Positions 44,341 to 55,489 of a DNA stretch of 64,000 nt are shown piece after piece; within the stretch, counting starts at the first letter, position 1; each line of letters begins with the position of its first letter. The stretch comes from Heterohyrax brucei (Eukaryota; Chordata; Mammalia; Hyracoidea; Procaviidae). Made by a program: the position numbers and the translations under genes. A model generated the notes under the pieces. That model did no database searches, was not told the origin of the DNA, and saw nothing but the letters and a program-made list of their open reading frames with translations. Where the stretch lies: assembly GCA_028571685.1 (NCBI GenBank), contig CM053143.1, positions 1,493,501 through 1,557,500 on the forward strand, given 5' to 3'.

Positions 44341-45360
44341 TGTGATGGCCCGCCATTTGGAAAGGCCCTTGTAGACAAAGTCACAAGCTTCTGTAAATGA
44401 CAGGCCGAAGCATCTCACCTGTGACATGTTTTTTAGCCTATTACCCTGACAATATTTTGCTTTTTAATTAAATTCTCCTAAAAAGATACCTGCTCCTAAT
44501 ATGAGGATTAAGAAGGATGCTTTCTAAGAAGGGCTTCACAACCCCTCAGTTTATGAGATTATATTGGGACAGTCTTACCAGGAACTTCTGGGGAAAAGAG
44601 ATCAGAGGAATGGATTTCAATACAGCATGCCTAATAGCACTGAGGCCTGCCCAGCATCACTGGCTTCCCCATAATTGCATTCCCCACTCCTTTTTCTCCA
44701 CATACACAGGTTTACAAGCTAACCCTTGAAAGGCTTTCCAAGGACAATTCTCCCCATAGCCATTAAAACTAAACAAGCATCTGACTCCCTACAGCAAAAA
44801 AGACAAATAAACTTCTGGGTTCTTTATAGTTGGTATGGCAAACTGATAACACTAAAGAAACATGTTTCTTAATGCAGCTGTGCTTGATTAGGGGATAGCA
44901 GACACTTACTATCTACACAGGAAAATATAAATAAAAACTTAGAGAAACAAATGGAGACAGCCAAATGGTGAAGCCTTGAGAAGTTTACCCCTCTGTACCT
45001 TCCACTTTGAGGTACGAATAAAACCATTCATTGTGTTCACTGACATTTACCACCACGAACACCTGCTTTAAACCATTATCCAAAAAGGCCTTGACAATTA
45101 GAAGTAGAAGACCACAAGGGGTCACTTTCTTGTTAGCCAATAATGATGGGTCAGTTTCTTGTTAACCAATAGTTTATATGATGAAGAAAATAGGGTGAAC
45201 ACTATGTCACCTCACCTATAAAAAATAAAGACAGACAGCTCTCTGGGTCGGGCTGCCTTAGACCAGAAAAGTCTTTCCTGTCTCTCTTTATTCATTTCCC
45301 GCCGACACCTTCCCTCCCTCTGTGCGGGACCCTGAAAAGTGCTGGGGCTGGACCCCGGCA
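44341..45360 (+). mobile_element. Solo LTR, 1020 bp, ERVK-like (class II) by 6-bp duplication
   Basis: It starts 'tgtgatggcccgccatttgg' and ends 'ctggaccccggca', giving TG...CA ends. Exact 6-bp duplications flank it. 6 bp is usual for class II (beta-like) retroviruses, while MaLR and ERV-L give 5 and class I gives 4. A TATA-like 'tataaaa' (45217-45223) overlaps a polyadenylation signal 'aataaa' (45224-45229), followed by a GC- and CT-rich stretch that would be R/U5. No internal viral sequence remains, so it formed by LTR-LTR recombination. No related LTR is in this window. Confidence 0.85.
45217..45229 (+). promoter_or_regulatory. TATA-like box and polyadenylation signal in solo LTR
   Basis: 'tataaaaaataaa' combines both signals. 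With the remaining 131 bases as R/U5 this fits an LTR with U3 of about 880 bases. Position relative to a start site is inferred only. Confidence 0.55.
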
Positions 45361-45494
45361 CTTTGTTATGATTTATGGGCAAGAGCAGCATCAGGGCCAG
45401 GGCCATGCTCCCAGGGGAACCCCAAAACTGCTGGACCATCAATTGAGGTCTTTTAGTGGAGATCTCAGGTACTGTCGTATTTCACCTGAAGTAA

Positions 45495-45750
45495 AACAGC
45501 AGCAGCAGCACTGGAAAGAGTATTAGCTTTGGAATCCAGGCAAATCTGGGTTAAAATCCTTTGCTCTGTTACTTACTAGTTAAGTGCCACTCCGTCGTGT
45601 TTAAATCCTCCGAGTCATACAGTTCTCATCTGTATAATTAAAATACTAATGCCTACCACATATGGTTTTGGAGCATTGAATGAGATAACCTCTGTGAAAT
45701 GTGTAGCTTAATTCCTAGAACTTGGTAAATGATAGGTCTTTAGTCTTTAT
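45495..45750 (+). repeat. MIR (mammalian-wide interspersed repeat)
   Basis: It follows the MIR order: 'tttggaatccaggcaaatct', 'gttacttactagttaagtg', 'cagttctcatctgtataatt', 'gagcattgaatgagataacc'. Divergence is high, as expected. Confidence 0.8.
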
Positions 45751-46814
45751 CTTTGTCTTGATTATTGCTAGGAAGTATGAATCTATGAAACACTTTATAT
45801 ATCACATAGATATATAAACAAATACAATTTCTAGACCTTGTCATCATCTATTTCTTCATATTCTCTGAATGGTCAGAAATAGAAAATTGTTCAAGATAAT
45901 TGCATCAGTATTTGAGGATCATGTGCAGTACATTATGAGTTTTTTATCCCAGTATTTTTCCCTACATGTGTAACATATTTTATTTTTTGAACAAAAGAAA
46001 TGTTTTCCAAACAATATATTGATGAATTAGTGTGCACCTCCCCATCACTGAAGTTCTAATCAGATAATTTGCTCATTCATAGTGCTTCCTGGATCAATGG
46101 GAGTAAAGAGAACATTAGCGTTATAGGAAAGAAGGGCCAACCAAAAGGTAGGTAACGAAGCTCCTTTATGATCTTTATTGCCTTCTTTTTTTAAGAAAGT
46201 GTTCTCAGATATGTATGGAAATGGGAAGAGAGGAGGTTCTCAAAATGATCATTGTTACCAAACCCAGGAAAATGGGTCTTGGGTGGCACACTCAAACTTG
46301 CCAGTTATGCGGACATCAGTGTTTGATGTCAGTGTTAAAAGTAGTTTTATTGCCACACACAGAGGGAAGAACTGGGAGGAAATTCCTGACATCTGACTCC
46401 CTGAGCTACGGGGAAGCAGAGCTTATATGTGATTTGGACAGCAAAGTGGTAGCCACACAGACCTATTGGGGTGGGAAAAATTCTAGAAGGTAGCCAGGAA
46501 AAAGGCGGTGATGTGGTTATTATCAGAACTCTAGCTTTTGGATAGGGTCCAAGTGATGATTTTTTTTTGATTCATTCCACCTGTTGCTGTGTTCGCTGCC
46601 GAGGTCAATAAGTGACCACAGCTGGCCCTGGACACATGGGGTGGACTAATCTGGCTTGATCTATTTTAAGGACTAGGGGAAATTCACTGGCATTCATTGG
46701 GTCAGGTTATATCATGACCATAAGGGGAATCTTTAAGGGAGAGAGGAAACTACTTATAGGACCTCTATGTGCACTTCGGTATTTTAACATGATTTTTCTA
46801 TTACCGAAAACAGA
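45751..46814. other. Unassigned; GC-moderate stretch with overlapping frames
   Basis: Frames of 72 and 92 codons overlap at 46178-46493. They have no recognisable motif and no splice-bounded exon shape. The region 46260-46740 might be an unrecognised LTR. I assign nothing. Confidence 0.35.
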
Positions 46815-47125
46815 ATTATTATCATCACATCATCATCCTCATTCCTGTTTTCACTGTTGCAACCATATATTGAATACTTGTTATGTAGTAGGCATGATGG
46901 TAAGCACATCACATACATTTCCTAAGTTAATTCTCAAAGCAAAGGGATCTAAGTTTTTTTTCCCACCTTCCATTATCCATTTTATACTAAAAAAAAATTA
47001 AGGCTTATTTTGTTTAAGCTACCAGTTTGAAGTCATGTAATTGAACCAGGATTTGGAGACAGGTCTGTCTGAATTCAGCCATCTGTGTGCTGAATCACTA
47101 TGCTAAACTGCACTCCACTTATGAC
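46815..47125 (+). repeat. MIR
   Basis: 'tattgaatacttgttatgta', 'attctcaaagcaaag', 'ccattttatac', 'gaaccaggatttggagacag' and 'gaatcactatgctaaactgc' give the 3' part of the MIR order. Confidence 0.75.
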
Positions 47126-47454
47126 AATACAAACCCAAATTGCATCTCTAACTAATAGTTGTTTGTAGCTTGAAATATTTATCCAATGGAATAATCTTCT
47201 CTGAGTCTCTGAGAGAAAAAAGAAAGAGAATATGTTACTTAGATATTAAACACGCATCTCAGCCATTCTCAAGTGCTCTCTTACAACTTATGCTTACACT
47301 CTACATACATAATCTGGCGGCATATAAACTGAATTCAGAGTTAAGTGAATTTTGAATCCTTAAGAAATTAACTCATTCTCTTTTGGCCTTAATTTACTCA
47401 ACTGTGTAATAAATATTTGACAGTCAAATGCTTCTTATGGGAGACACTCCCTTT

Positions 47455-47560
47455 GACCTGCTTTCTTACTGTGAGCTTTATTGACACATAAGTGACATAC
47501 CGTAAAGTTACCCTTTCATAATGCAAAGTTCAGTAACTTTGAATATATTCACAGGGTTTG
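47455..47560. mobile_element. Ancient L1-like fragment
   Basis: 'gctttattgacacataagtg' and 'cgtaaagttaccctttcata' resemble a widespread L1M 3' segment. It is short, and strand is not certain. Confidence 0.4.
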
Positions 47561-47561
47561 A

Positions 47562-50042
47562 ACTTTTTATGAATTGAGGATTTGTGGCCAGCCTGCATCG
47601 AACAAGCCTATTAGACAAAGGTAAAAGCTTCAGAGTAACGACAAAGAATTAATAAATCTACTTACCAGAATGAGGAAGACAACGGGAAAAAAAAACTTAC
47701 TGAACATAACAACAGCAATGAATGTTGGAAAAGAAAACTCATACACAGAAAGAAGTATAGAAAATGAAGAGAAACAGCTTGTCCTTATTTCATGCCTTTG
47801 TTTCACACTTTGGTAAGCCTCACAATATTTCATACGTTTTCATTATCACTATAGCTATAACACTGATCTGAGATAAAAGACCTTTGATGTTACTTTTACA
47901 ATTGTTTTTGAGCATGATGTACTGTATCCATATAAAACAGCAAACTTAATCAATACTGTTTATGTTCTGCTCTGCTGATTGGCTGTTTCACCATCTTTTT
48001 CTCGTAGGGCCCCCTATGAGACAATATTGAAATTACACCAGTCAATAACCCTGCAATGACATCTAAATAAGTGGTCAAATGAAAGGAAGAATCACGTGTC
48101 TCACACTTCAAGTCAAAAGCTAGAAATGATTCAAATTAGTGAGGAAAGCATGTCAAAAGCCAAGACATACCAAAAGTTACATCTTTTGAACCAGACAGGT
48201 AGCCAAGTTGTGGATGCAAAGGAAAAGTTCTTGAAGGAAATGGAAAGCAGTACTCCAGTGAACACACAAATGATAAGAGAACAAAACAGCTTTTTGCTGA
48301 TGTGGAGGAAGTTTAGTGGTCTAGGTAGAAAATTAAATCAGCCACAACATTCCTCTAAGCCAAAGTCTAGTCCAGAGCAAAGCCTAACTCTTTTCAAGTC
48401 TTTGGAAGTTGAGAGAGGCCAGGAAGCTGCAGAAGAAAAGTTTGTAGCTATAATAGGTTAGTTTGTGAGGTTTAAGGAAAGAAGCCATTTCCACAACACA
48501 AAAGCTCAAGGTGACGCAGCAAGTGCTGATGCAGAAAGCTGCAGCAAGTTATCCAGAAGATCTAGCGAAGATAATTGATGGAAGTGGCTACAGCAAACAG
48601 TAGATATTCAGTGTAGGCAAAGAGCCTTATGTTGAAAGAAGATGCCTTCTAGGACTTTCTTAGCTAGAGTGAAGCCAATGGTAGGCTCCTAGCCTTCAAA
48701 AGACAGGCCTGATTTTTCCTTAGGGAATAATGCAGCTGGTGACTTTAAGTTGAAGCCAGTGCTCATCTGCCATTCTGAAAACACTGGGGCCCTTAAGCAT
48801 TATGCTAAATCAACTCTGCCTGAACTCTACAAATGAAACAATAAAGCTTGGATGACAGCACATCCCTTTACAATGTGGTTTACTGAATATTTGAAGCCCA
48901 CTGTTGAGACTTACTATTCAGAGAAAAAGACTCCTTTCAGAGTATTGCATCTTACTGGCATTATACCTGGTGACTCAAGAACTCTGATGGGGTTATACAA
49001 GGAGATTGATGTTGGTTTCATGTCTGGAAACACAACATCCATTCTGCAGCCCATGGATGAAGGAGCAATTTCAACTTCTGGGTCTTATTATTTAAGAAAT
49101 ACATTTCATAAGGCTACAGCTGCCATAGATAGTGATTCCCCTGATGGATGTAGACCAAGTTAAGTTGAAAACTGTCTGGGAAGTAGTCACCATTCTAAAT
49201 GCTGTTAAGGACATTTGTGATGCTGCATGGGAGGTTGAAAAAAATCAAGATTAAAGGAATTCTGAAAAAGTTGACTCCAACGCTCATGGATGACTTTGAG
49301 GAGTTCAAGTCTCTAGTAGAGGAGTTAACGGCAGATGGCATGGAAATGGCAAGAGAACAAGAAGTGGAGTTTGGAGACGTAACTGAATTGATGCAATCTG
49401 ATTATCAAACTTTAGTAAGTGAGGAGCTGCTTCTCATGATCAAAGAAAATGGTTTTTTGAGGCTGAATCTATCCTGGTGAACATATGCTGTGAACATTGC
49501 TGAAATGCCAATAAAGGATTTAGAATATCACATAAAATTAATTGATAAATTAGAGGCAGAATTTCAGTTTGAGAGAATTGACCCCAACTTTGGAAGAAGC
49601 TCTGATGTGGGTAAAATGCCATCCAATAGCACTACATGCTACAGAGAAAGCTCTCCTGAGTCAACCAATGTGACAAACTTCATTGATGTCTTTTTAAAGA
49701 AATTGCTGTATCCATAAGCACCACTTTGATCGGTCAGCAGCTATCAACATTAGCTATCATCAGCAAAAAGATTATGATTTGCTGAAGACTCAGATAATGG
49801 TTAACATTTTTTAGCAATAAGGTCTTCTTAATTAAGATGTATATGTATTCATTTTTAAAGATGTATTTCTTACGCATACTTGATAGACTACAGTATGGTA
49901 TAAATATAGTGTACAGCGTAGTGTAAATATAATTTTCATATGTGATGGGAAACCAAAAAATTCTTGTGACTTGTCCTATTGCAATATTCATCTTATTGCA
50001 ATGGGCTGAATCAAAGCTGCAGTGTCTCTGAGGTGTGCACAG
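47562..50042 (+). mobile_element. Tigger1 DNA transposon relic (pogo superfamily)
   Basis: The 5' leader block ('gatttgtggccagcctgcat', 47579 on) and the 3' terminal block ('gggaaaccaaaaaattcttg', 'aggtgtgcac') bracket transposase sequence. The 3' inverted repeat is degraded and the 5' one is missing. About 180 bases of unrelated sequence sit at 47617-47795. The 2.48-kb length is close to a full Tigger1. Such elements moved in early mammals and are now immobile. Confidence 0.88.
48061..49718 (+). pseudogene. Tigger1 transposase relic
   Basis: Open stretches: 48096-48461 (N-terminal DNA-binding region), 48852-49163 (DDE catalytic core), 49199-49480 and 49490-49717 (C-terminal part). They are broken by frameshifts and stops. 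In the catalytic core, the family 'D-N-A-P-G-H' position reads 'TGIIPGD', so the second catalytic aspartate is gone. 'TTSILQPMDEGAIS' is kept nearby. Not functional. Confidence 0.85.
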
Positions 50043-50127
50043 GAAACTGGGAAAGCAGTTACCTGACCAAATGACTGGAGGAGATCCAGATGTGTGACCA
50101 TTCCAATAAAAAGCACTCAGATATAGT

Positions 50128-50445
50128 GTACAAATTATCAAACAATGTCATTAACATCACATACCAACAGAATTATGCTGAAAATAATAACAATAATAAA
50201 AGAATGCAGCTGTACATCGACAGGAACTGTCAAAAGTCCAAGCCAGATTCAGAAGAATGAGCAATGAGGAATATCATTGTTTATTTCAGATGGACCTTGT
50301 CTAATGGCAGAAAATATCAGAAATACATTCACAAGTGTTCTGTAGAGTATGTGGAGGCATTATTCAAATTATGAATAATGTTATAAATAACACATATTCC
50401 AGAACACTTGATTGTGCTTATGCAGAACCTCTGAAATGGCCATCA
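50128..50445 (+). mobile_element. RTE fragment, reverse-transcriptase part
   Basis: 'gctgtacatcgacaggaact', 'gtccaagccagattcagaag', 'atttcagatggaccttgtc' and 'attccagaacacttgattgt' match the RT region of the minus-strand copies at 5317-5517 and 23207-23560. Here it lies on the plus strand. Both ends are lost. Confidence 0.72.
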
Positions 50446-50834
50446 CAGTGGTATTGATCCCTTTATGTCCTGAATGTCATCCAAATATCTACCTTTCAAA
50501 ATTTCTTGAGTCTTTGGATGAAGAAAAAGGTAATCAGGGTCCAGAGGAGGTGAGTAGGAGAGTGTTCCAGTACAATTATTTGTTTACTGGCTAAAAACTC
50601 ACCCTCAGACAACTATACAATTTAGTGCGCAAACTTGCCTCTATGTCACCGTGCGCAATGGCCACTCCAGAGCTCCCAAGTTGCTTTGAAGGGTGGACTA
50701 GGTCCTGGTGTCGGTATGTAGTTTCCCAAGGGGAGTACTGTGAAGGTGCCTGTAGCGATAGTCAGCAATGAGGTATGTAGCACTTAGAGCAGTGCTCACA
50801 GACTGCATTGTCGGACCTCATATAGGTACATTTA
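50446..50834. other. Unassigned sequence
   Basis: The 60-codon frame at 50412-50594 begins in RTE sequence and has no features. I suspect an unidentified repeat near 50440-50660 but cannot name it. Confidence 0.3.
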
Positions 50835-50932
50835 GCACACACTTGTTTTAAATATAAGTATTTACTGAGTGTTTATTCTGTACTAGTTCTGTGCTAAGGC
50901 TTACACATACTCCCACACTACTGATGCAGCAC
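50835..50932 (+). repeat. MIR fragment
   Basis: 'tttactgagtgtttattctg' and 'ttctgtgctaaggcttacac' fit the MIR pattern; short. Confidence 0.5.
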
Positions 50933-50935
50933 TGC

Positions 50936-51112
50936 TTTGTTCCCACTGCCATCAAATTGATTCTGATTCATGATGACCAAATGTGTTACAGACAAGAACT
51001 ACTCTTGGTTTTCCTCGGCTGTAATATTTATGAAAGAAGATCATGAGGCCTTTCTGTAGTGCAGTTGAAGGGGGTCTGAGCTGCCAAACTTTAGGTTAGC
51101 AGTTGCGTGCAG
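50936..51112 (-). repeat. AfroSINE, variant middle section
   Basis: Both ends fit ('ccactgccatcaaattgatt' and 'ctttaggttagcagttgcg'), but the middle reads 'ggttttcctcggctgtaata', 'aagaagatcatgaggccttt'. No other copy here has this middle. It may represent a distinct AfroSINE subfamily. Confidence 0.75.
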
Positions 51113-51399
51113 TTCATTTGTGAGTTCTATGTACTTGGCTGCTTCAGGTTTCCACTGGATATTTCAAAAGATCATGTATTGCTAGTCATAGATATTTCTC
51201 TCTAATTTACTTTCCAGAGAAAGGCACAGTGACTTCTTACTGAGGAACTGTTCTTTCCTAGTTGTCTGTATTCTAATGCCCAAAATAGAGACAGGACACT
51301 CTTTTTCATAGCAGAGTTTTTTTTTTGTTGTTGTTGCTGTTTCCTAAATAGAAAGAAACAGATTCCGGGAACAGTTACTGGGGAGTGAGCACATTCCAG

Positions 51400-51545
51400 G
51401 ATCTTCACATAGCTCATCTCCCATTATCCTTTCAAAATAAGCCTATTTGAATGCACAACCCATTTTGAAAATAAACACACAGATGGTAAGAGAGGTAAAT
51501 TAACTTGCTAAAAATCCAACAGGTAGGAAGCAGGTAAAAGAAGGA
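51400..51545 (+). repeat. MIR fragment
   Basis: 'cccattatcctttcaaaata', 'gtaagagaggtaaattaact' fits the MIR 3' half. It could be the rest of the MIR at 50835 after insertion of the SINE. Confidence 0.45.
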
Positions 51546-51654
51546 GAATTCACAGAAGGGTTTGTTCAGTTCTGAAGTCTCTAATTTTCCCCCTGTTCTG
51601 AGCAGTTGCAAGAAGAGTGCTGAATTCAGTGTTCATTCTCACTTGCTGTATAAA

Positions 51655-51765
51655 CTCAGAGACCACAAGGGTTGGTTTGTTCAATGCTCTGTCCCCAGGT
51701 GCCTAGACACTGAGACATGGTAGGCAGTGTTTAAGGATGGCTTGATGAATTAGAGCTAACAATGA
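51655..51765 (+). repeat. L2 3' end
   Basis: 'gttcaatgctctgtccccag', 'gtgcctagacactgagacat', 'ggtaggcagtg' and 'gatgaattag' follow the L2 terminus. Confidence 0.55.
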
Positions 51766-52292
51766 ATTTATAATTTTGATCTTCATTTTATCACTAAATT
51801 TGCAGTAGTTTTGGTAGCACGTATACTAACTTATCTTTTAATTCTACTTTGTGCAGTAACAGTCATCACACACATCTATGGTTTTACTAGTAACGTGATT
51901 GTTGGATCTCCCTCACCTTTTCCCCGGAAGCATTTCTTTGAATGAAATAGAATTTAAAGAATCACTACCTAAGAGCTGTTGTACATATCATCAGAAAAAC
52001 ACAGCTGCTTTAAAGTGCCTGATGTTGCATTATAGAGAAACTGACATCCATGTGATTGCCTCTTTTTCATTATTTTCATGGTGGATAGAGATTAAAATCA
52101 TACACCAACCAAGTTACAAAATGCCCCCCGAAATCAGACCACACACAGTAACTTACAAATAGTAGAACTGGGTACCTTTGGGGTACTTCAAGGATCTTAC
52201 TATGTCATTTAAAATGGGCACGTGAATGTTATATCAGCTGGAATAGGAACAGCTAGGAAATTACTATGTGCAAGGAATCTTATAAGAAAGCA

Positions 52293-52306
52293 GTTACCAT
52301 AGCAAC
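52293..52306. promoter_or_regulatory. RFX X-box-like motif
   Basis: 'gttaccatagcaac' fits the X-box consensus GTNRCC-N(0-3)-RGYAAC with no mismatch. A second half-site-like 'catagcaacgg' lies about 50 bases on (52351-52361). RFX factors bind such sites in promoters of ciliary and MHC class II genes. No gene is seen beside it, so function is open. Confidence 0.4.
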
Positions 52307-54734
52307 TGTGTCTTCATAGACTGTCTTGAGGGATAGGATTTATTTCAGCATAGCAACGGAGTCCTTTGATGTGTATCTTTTCTTCGCAGATGCTGAATCC
52401 ATGTAATATGGCTACACAGAGAAAATTAACCTAACTGGGAAAGACTTCTCTTTAATATATGCTGATTGAAGTTTGAATATTAGCTTTCTATATGAAATTG
52501 CATTTATAGCTAGCCTCTTAGAGACAGCTGGTTAAAATGTTCGCTGTAAAACCTTAATATGGTCAGCTTTGTGACATGAGAACAAGTGAAACGGGAGAAA
52601 ATATAATGATAATGCATAATGCACTTCTCTTAGAGGCTCATGAAATTGTAACTTGTGGCTTTTCAAGTAAATTAAATTTGGTCACACTGTTAACTGAATC
52701 AGTCTTTTTTTTGAGCATTCTCTGGAGATTTTCAAATTCATAGCTTTAATCTCAGAAGAGACAAGATCTTTACCTCTAGTTAATTACTAATAGTAAACTT
52801 GACTGTTTAAAAACAAATTCTAAGCGTACCTTCATCTCTGGCTATTTTCATTTTGAAGAAATGGCTTCTGTTTTAACAGAGTGCATGAACTTAAAAAATC
52901 TCAGCATCTAGTCTGTAGGTGTACATTATTCACAAACGATTCTGTCTTTGGATCATAACCTTGTAATTATTCTGCTGAAAAGCATTTTTGTCACTTGCTA
53001 ACAATAGGATTTTGGAGTTCGTGCTATCAGACATCTCGCAGTATGTTTTGCAGACAGAAGGAGCTTTACCCAGGACCGTGAAGCTTCCTTTTGTAGTGTT
53101 ATATAATTGAAAATAAAACCTTTCTAGCCTGAATTCAGGGGCCTAGTGTTTTAACCTCAGCCCTGCCACAGACAATAACATTAATGAAGCCTCTTGCCTT
53201 TATCGCATATTTGATTCACCACCTAAACCTTAAGTGTCTGTTTCCTTTTCACTAACAGGCAGTGAAATGAAAAAAGTTACCCTTTAACCTCATGAAATAT
53301 GCTTTCTATTGAGTCTTAATGTTATTATTTTATGATAGTAGTGTGGCTGATCATAAGGCACCCCCAAAAGAGCTATAACTCTGAATTAGCTAAGGTGAAA
53401 AAAAAACAAAAACAAAAACAAAAAAACTAAGCTTGACACTATTTCTGCAGACTCATCCCCGCAAGATATCTGGTGGGTGTTACTTGAACCAATGAAGAGA
53501 ATTGCCAGTGGCACCATCCTGAGAGCATGTGATGCAACTTTTACTTTCCACATCCTGCAAATGACCATTGCATCAAATCTGCTTTCTAACACCTCCCTGG
53601 AAGAAAAGCTAAGGACAAAGTTAGATGAAGAAAGTGCTGTGCTAAAGAGAAGACTCAGGACAACCTTCATCTTGGTCCTGTCTGTATCCTGAACCAAGCC
53701 CATCCCTAAATGTACCCTATCACTTCTCCTGCTGTGAAGAAACACATAAGAAGACTGTGCTGCATTTATGCTCTCCTTTATTTTGGCCTTTATTCTGTGA
53801 GTTGTAGTAGCAGATTTGAATTTGCAATTTTCACATAACTAATCCCTACACTTCTCGTTGAAGCTGCATCCTTGGCCCTTGTGGAGGCTGACAGGTGCTC
53901 AGGAAGGGTTGCAGATGTTCTCTAGCATTTTGAAAATGCAACTTTATTCATTGCCTGATTTCTTCTTTGATTAGGAGCTGTCTGTAGTTTTCAATCTGTC
54001 CTTGAGATTCCGATTTTACATCTTACTCAGCTACAGAAAGGCTATTTGTTTGTTAATTCTCCATATGTAACAACTAGGAGTGAACTAAAACTGGTATCTC
54101 TTCCCAAATCCCTTCATGATAGGCTTCCGTATACAATGGTAAAATGATTGTAGTTCTTTGGAGCCCAGTTTACCTCCTGGCACTGCAACCTGCAAAACCA
54201 CGATTTTCTTCAAACATTTTTCAATAGTGGAAAATTTCTTTCCCTAATTATTATTTGGAAAAAAGGATCAAGTGCAGACTAGTATGTCCACAATAATAAA
54301 AGGAGGAGAAAAATTCTATAATGCTGTTATTTGATTCCAGAGACATGAATTCGAATACCAAAATAGAGGTTGCTTTCCATCTTCCTTTTCTCTCCTCCTC
54401 TTACTCCTATTCCTCCCACCTAACGCCCCAGGATCCTCCCAGCACTCCAACTGGGAATGCAAGTGTGGGGGGGTCGTGTATGGACCTTTGACTTTCACTT
54501 CTGTGACACTAAGTAAGAAACTAGGAACTATCGGAAGACCTTGCTAATTTCCCTCAAACCCATCACCAATTCTCCATTATTTTAAAATAAAAATCAAATC
54601 AGGTTGCAGTTTTGCTAACTTTTAATCATTTAATCACTATTATTCTCAAGATGATACTTAAATTCCTTGGCTTATACAAGCCATGTATGTATTTTACTTA
54701 TTTTCAACTTCTTGAGAGGTCATCCCAAGTAGAT

Positions 54735-54777
54735 AGATGGAGAGACAGACAGATAGGTAGGCAGTCAGACAGACAGA
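54735..54777 (+). repeat. Degenerate GATA/GACA microsatellite
   Basis: Tetranucleotide units 'agat', 'agac' and 'aggt' mixed over about 40 bases. Confidence 0.75.
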
Positions 54778-55064
54778 ACTATTTCTCCAGGCACGTGTCC
54801 ATAAAGAGTTTCTACCATTTAAAGTCTTCCATCCTACCACATAAAGTTCCTGTGTGGTGGAAATCCTCAACCACTCTACTGCTAATCCGAAGGTTGTCAA
54901 ACCCACTCAGAAGTACCTCATAAGAAAAACCTATGATGTCCTTCCCAAAGGCCACAGCTTTGAAAATCCTATGAATCACAGTTCTATCTGAATCACATGG
55001 GTTTACCATTAGCCAGAAGTGACTGCAGGGAAACTGTTTCCCCCCACCTCATACACTGACGCAT

Positions 55065-55345
55065 AATGAGCCAGCTCAGGTCTTACAAATGCCTCTTCCT
55101 TTTAGTCTTCTTAGACCAGTACAAGCAGGGTAGGTGCCTCAACTCTGAGTTTCGATTAATTTCCAGAGCACCCTTATCCTACTGCTACATAACATTTCTT
55201 TCTACATAGAATCTCTGTGTAGATTGTGAATTCATAGAAAGAGCAGAGCCTATATCTTGTTTTTCTCTCTATCTCAGGGTATAGAAATATTTGAACACAT
55301 ACTAGAAACTTCATAAATATAACCAGAATGAGTAACTGATCACTA
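55065..55345 (+). repeat. L2 3' region
   Basis: 'cttacaaatgcctcttcctt', 'gattgtgaattcatagaaag', 'agcagagcctatatcttg' and 'aacttcataaatataacc' follow the L2 3' end with strong divergence. Confidence 0.5.
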
Positions 55346-55489
55346 AATAAAGCTATACTGCTTTGGTTTCAACTTTTCCTTTCCAAAAAATTAGTGGTAT
55401 TTGAATGGTGATAAACTTTTCATGTATGTTTTTACATCCATTTAGAACAATTACTGTCCTTGTTCACTTCTGTTTTAAAGATCTGTTAA

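Larger units (their letters stand above)
44036..45470 (-). mobile_element. 5'-truncated L1 (3'UTR only), minus strand, split by a solo LTR
   Basis: 44036-44340 and 45361-45470 together equal the long 3'UTR of the L1 at 9457-9890 in reverse, starting with a T-run (A-tail). The break falls at 'ctttgt', where the intact copy reads 'ctttgttataatttatggg'. The element ends near 45470 ('ttttagtggagatctcagg'). Confidence 0.88.
51766..55060. other. Repeat-poor, unassigned interval
   Basis: 3.3 kb with no clear transposable element. It holds an X-box-like motif (52293-52306), an A-rich stretch (53398-53428) and a GATA/GACA-like stretch (54735-54777). A 71-codon frame (53477-53692) after the A-rich stretch has no family I recognise. 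Confidence 0.45.

Noticed and set aside
46178..46493. Possible exon: overlapping 72- and 92-codon frames
   Set aside because: No recognisable motif, two frames overlap equally well, and splice signals are not convincing. Left as unassigned.
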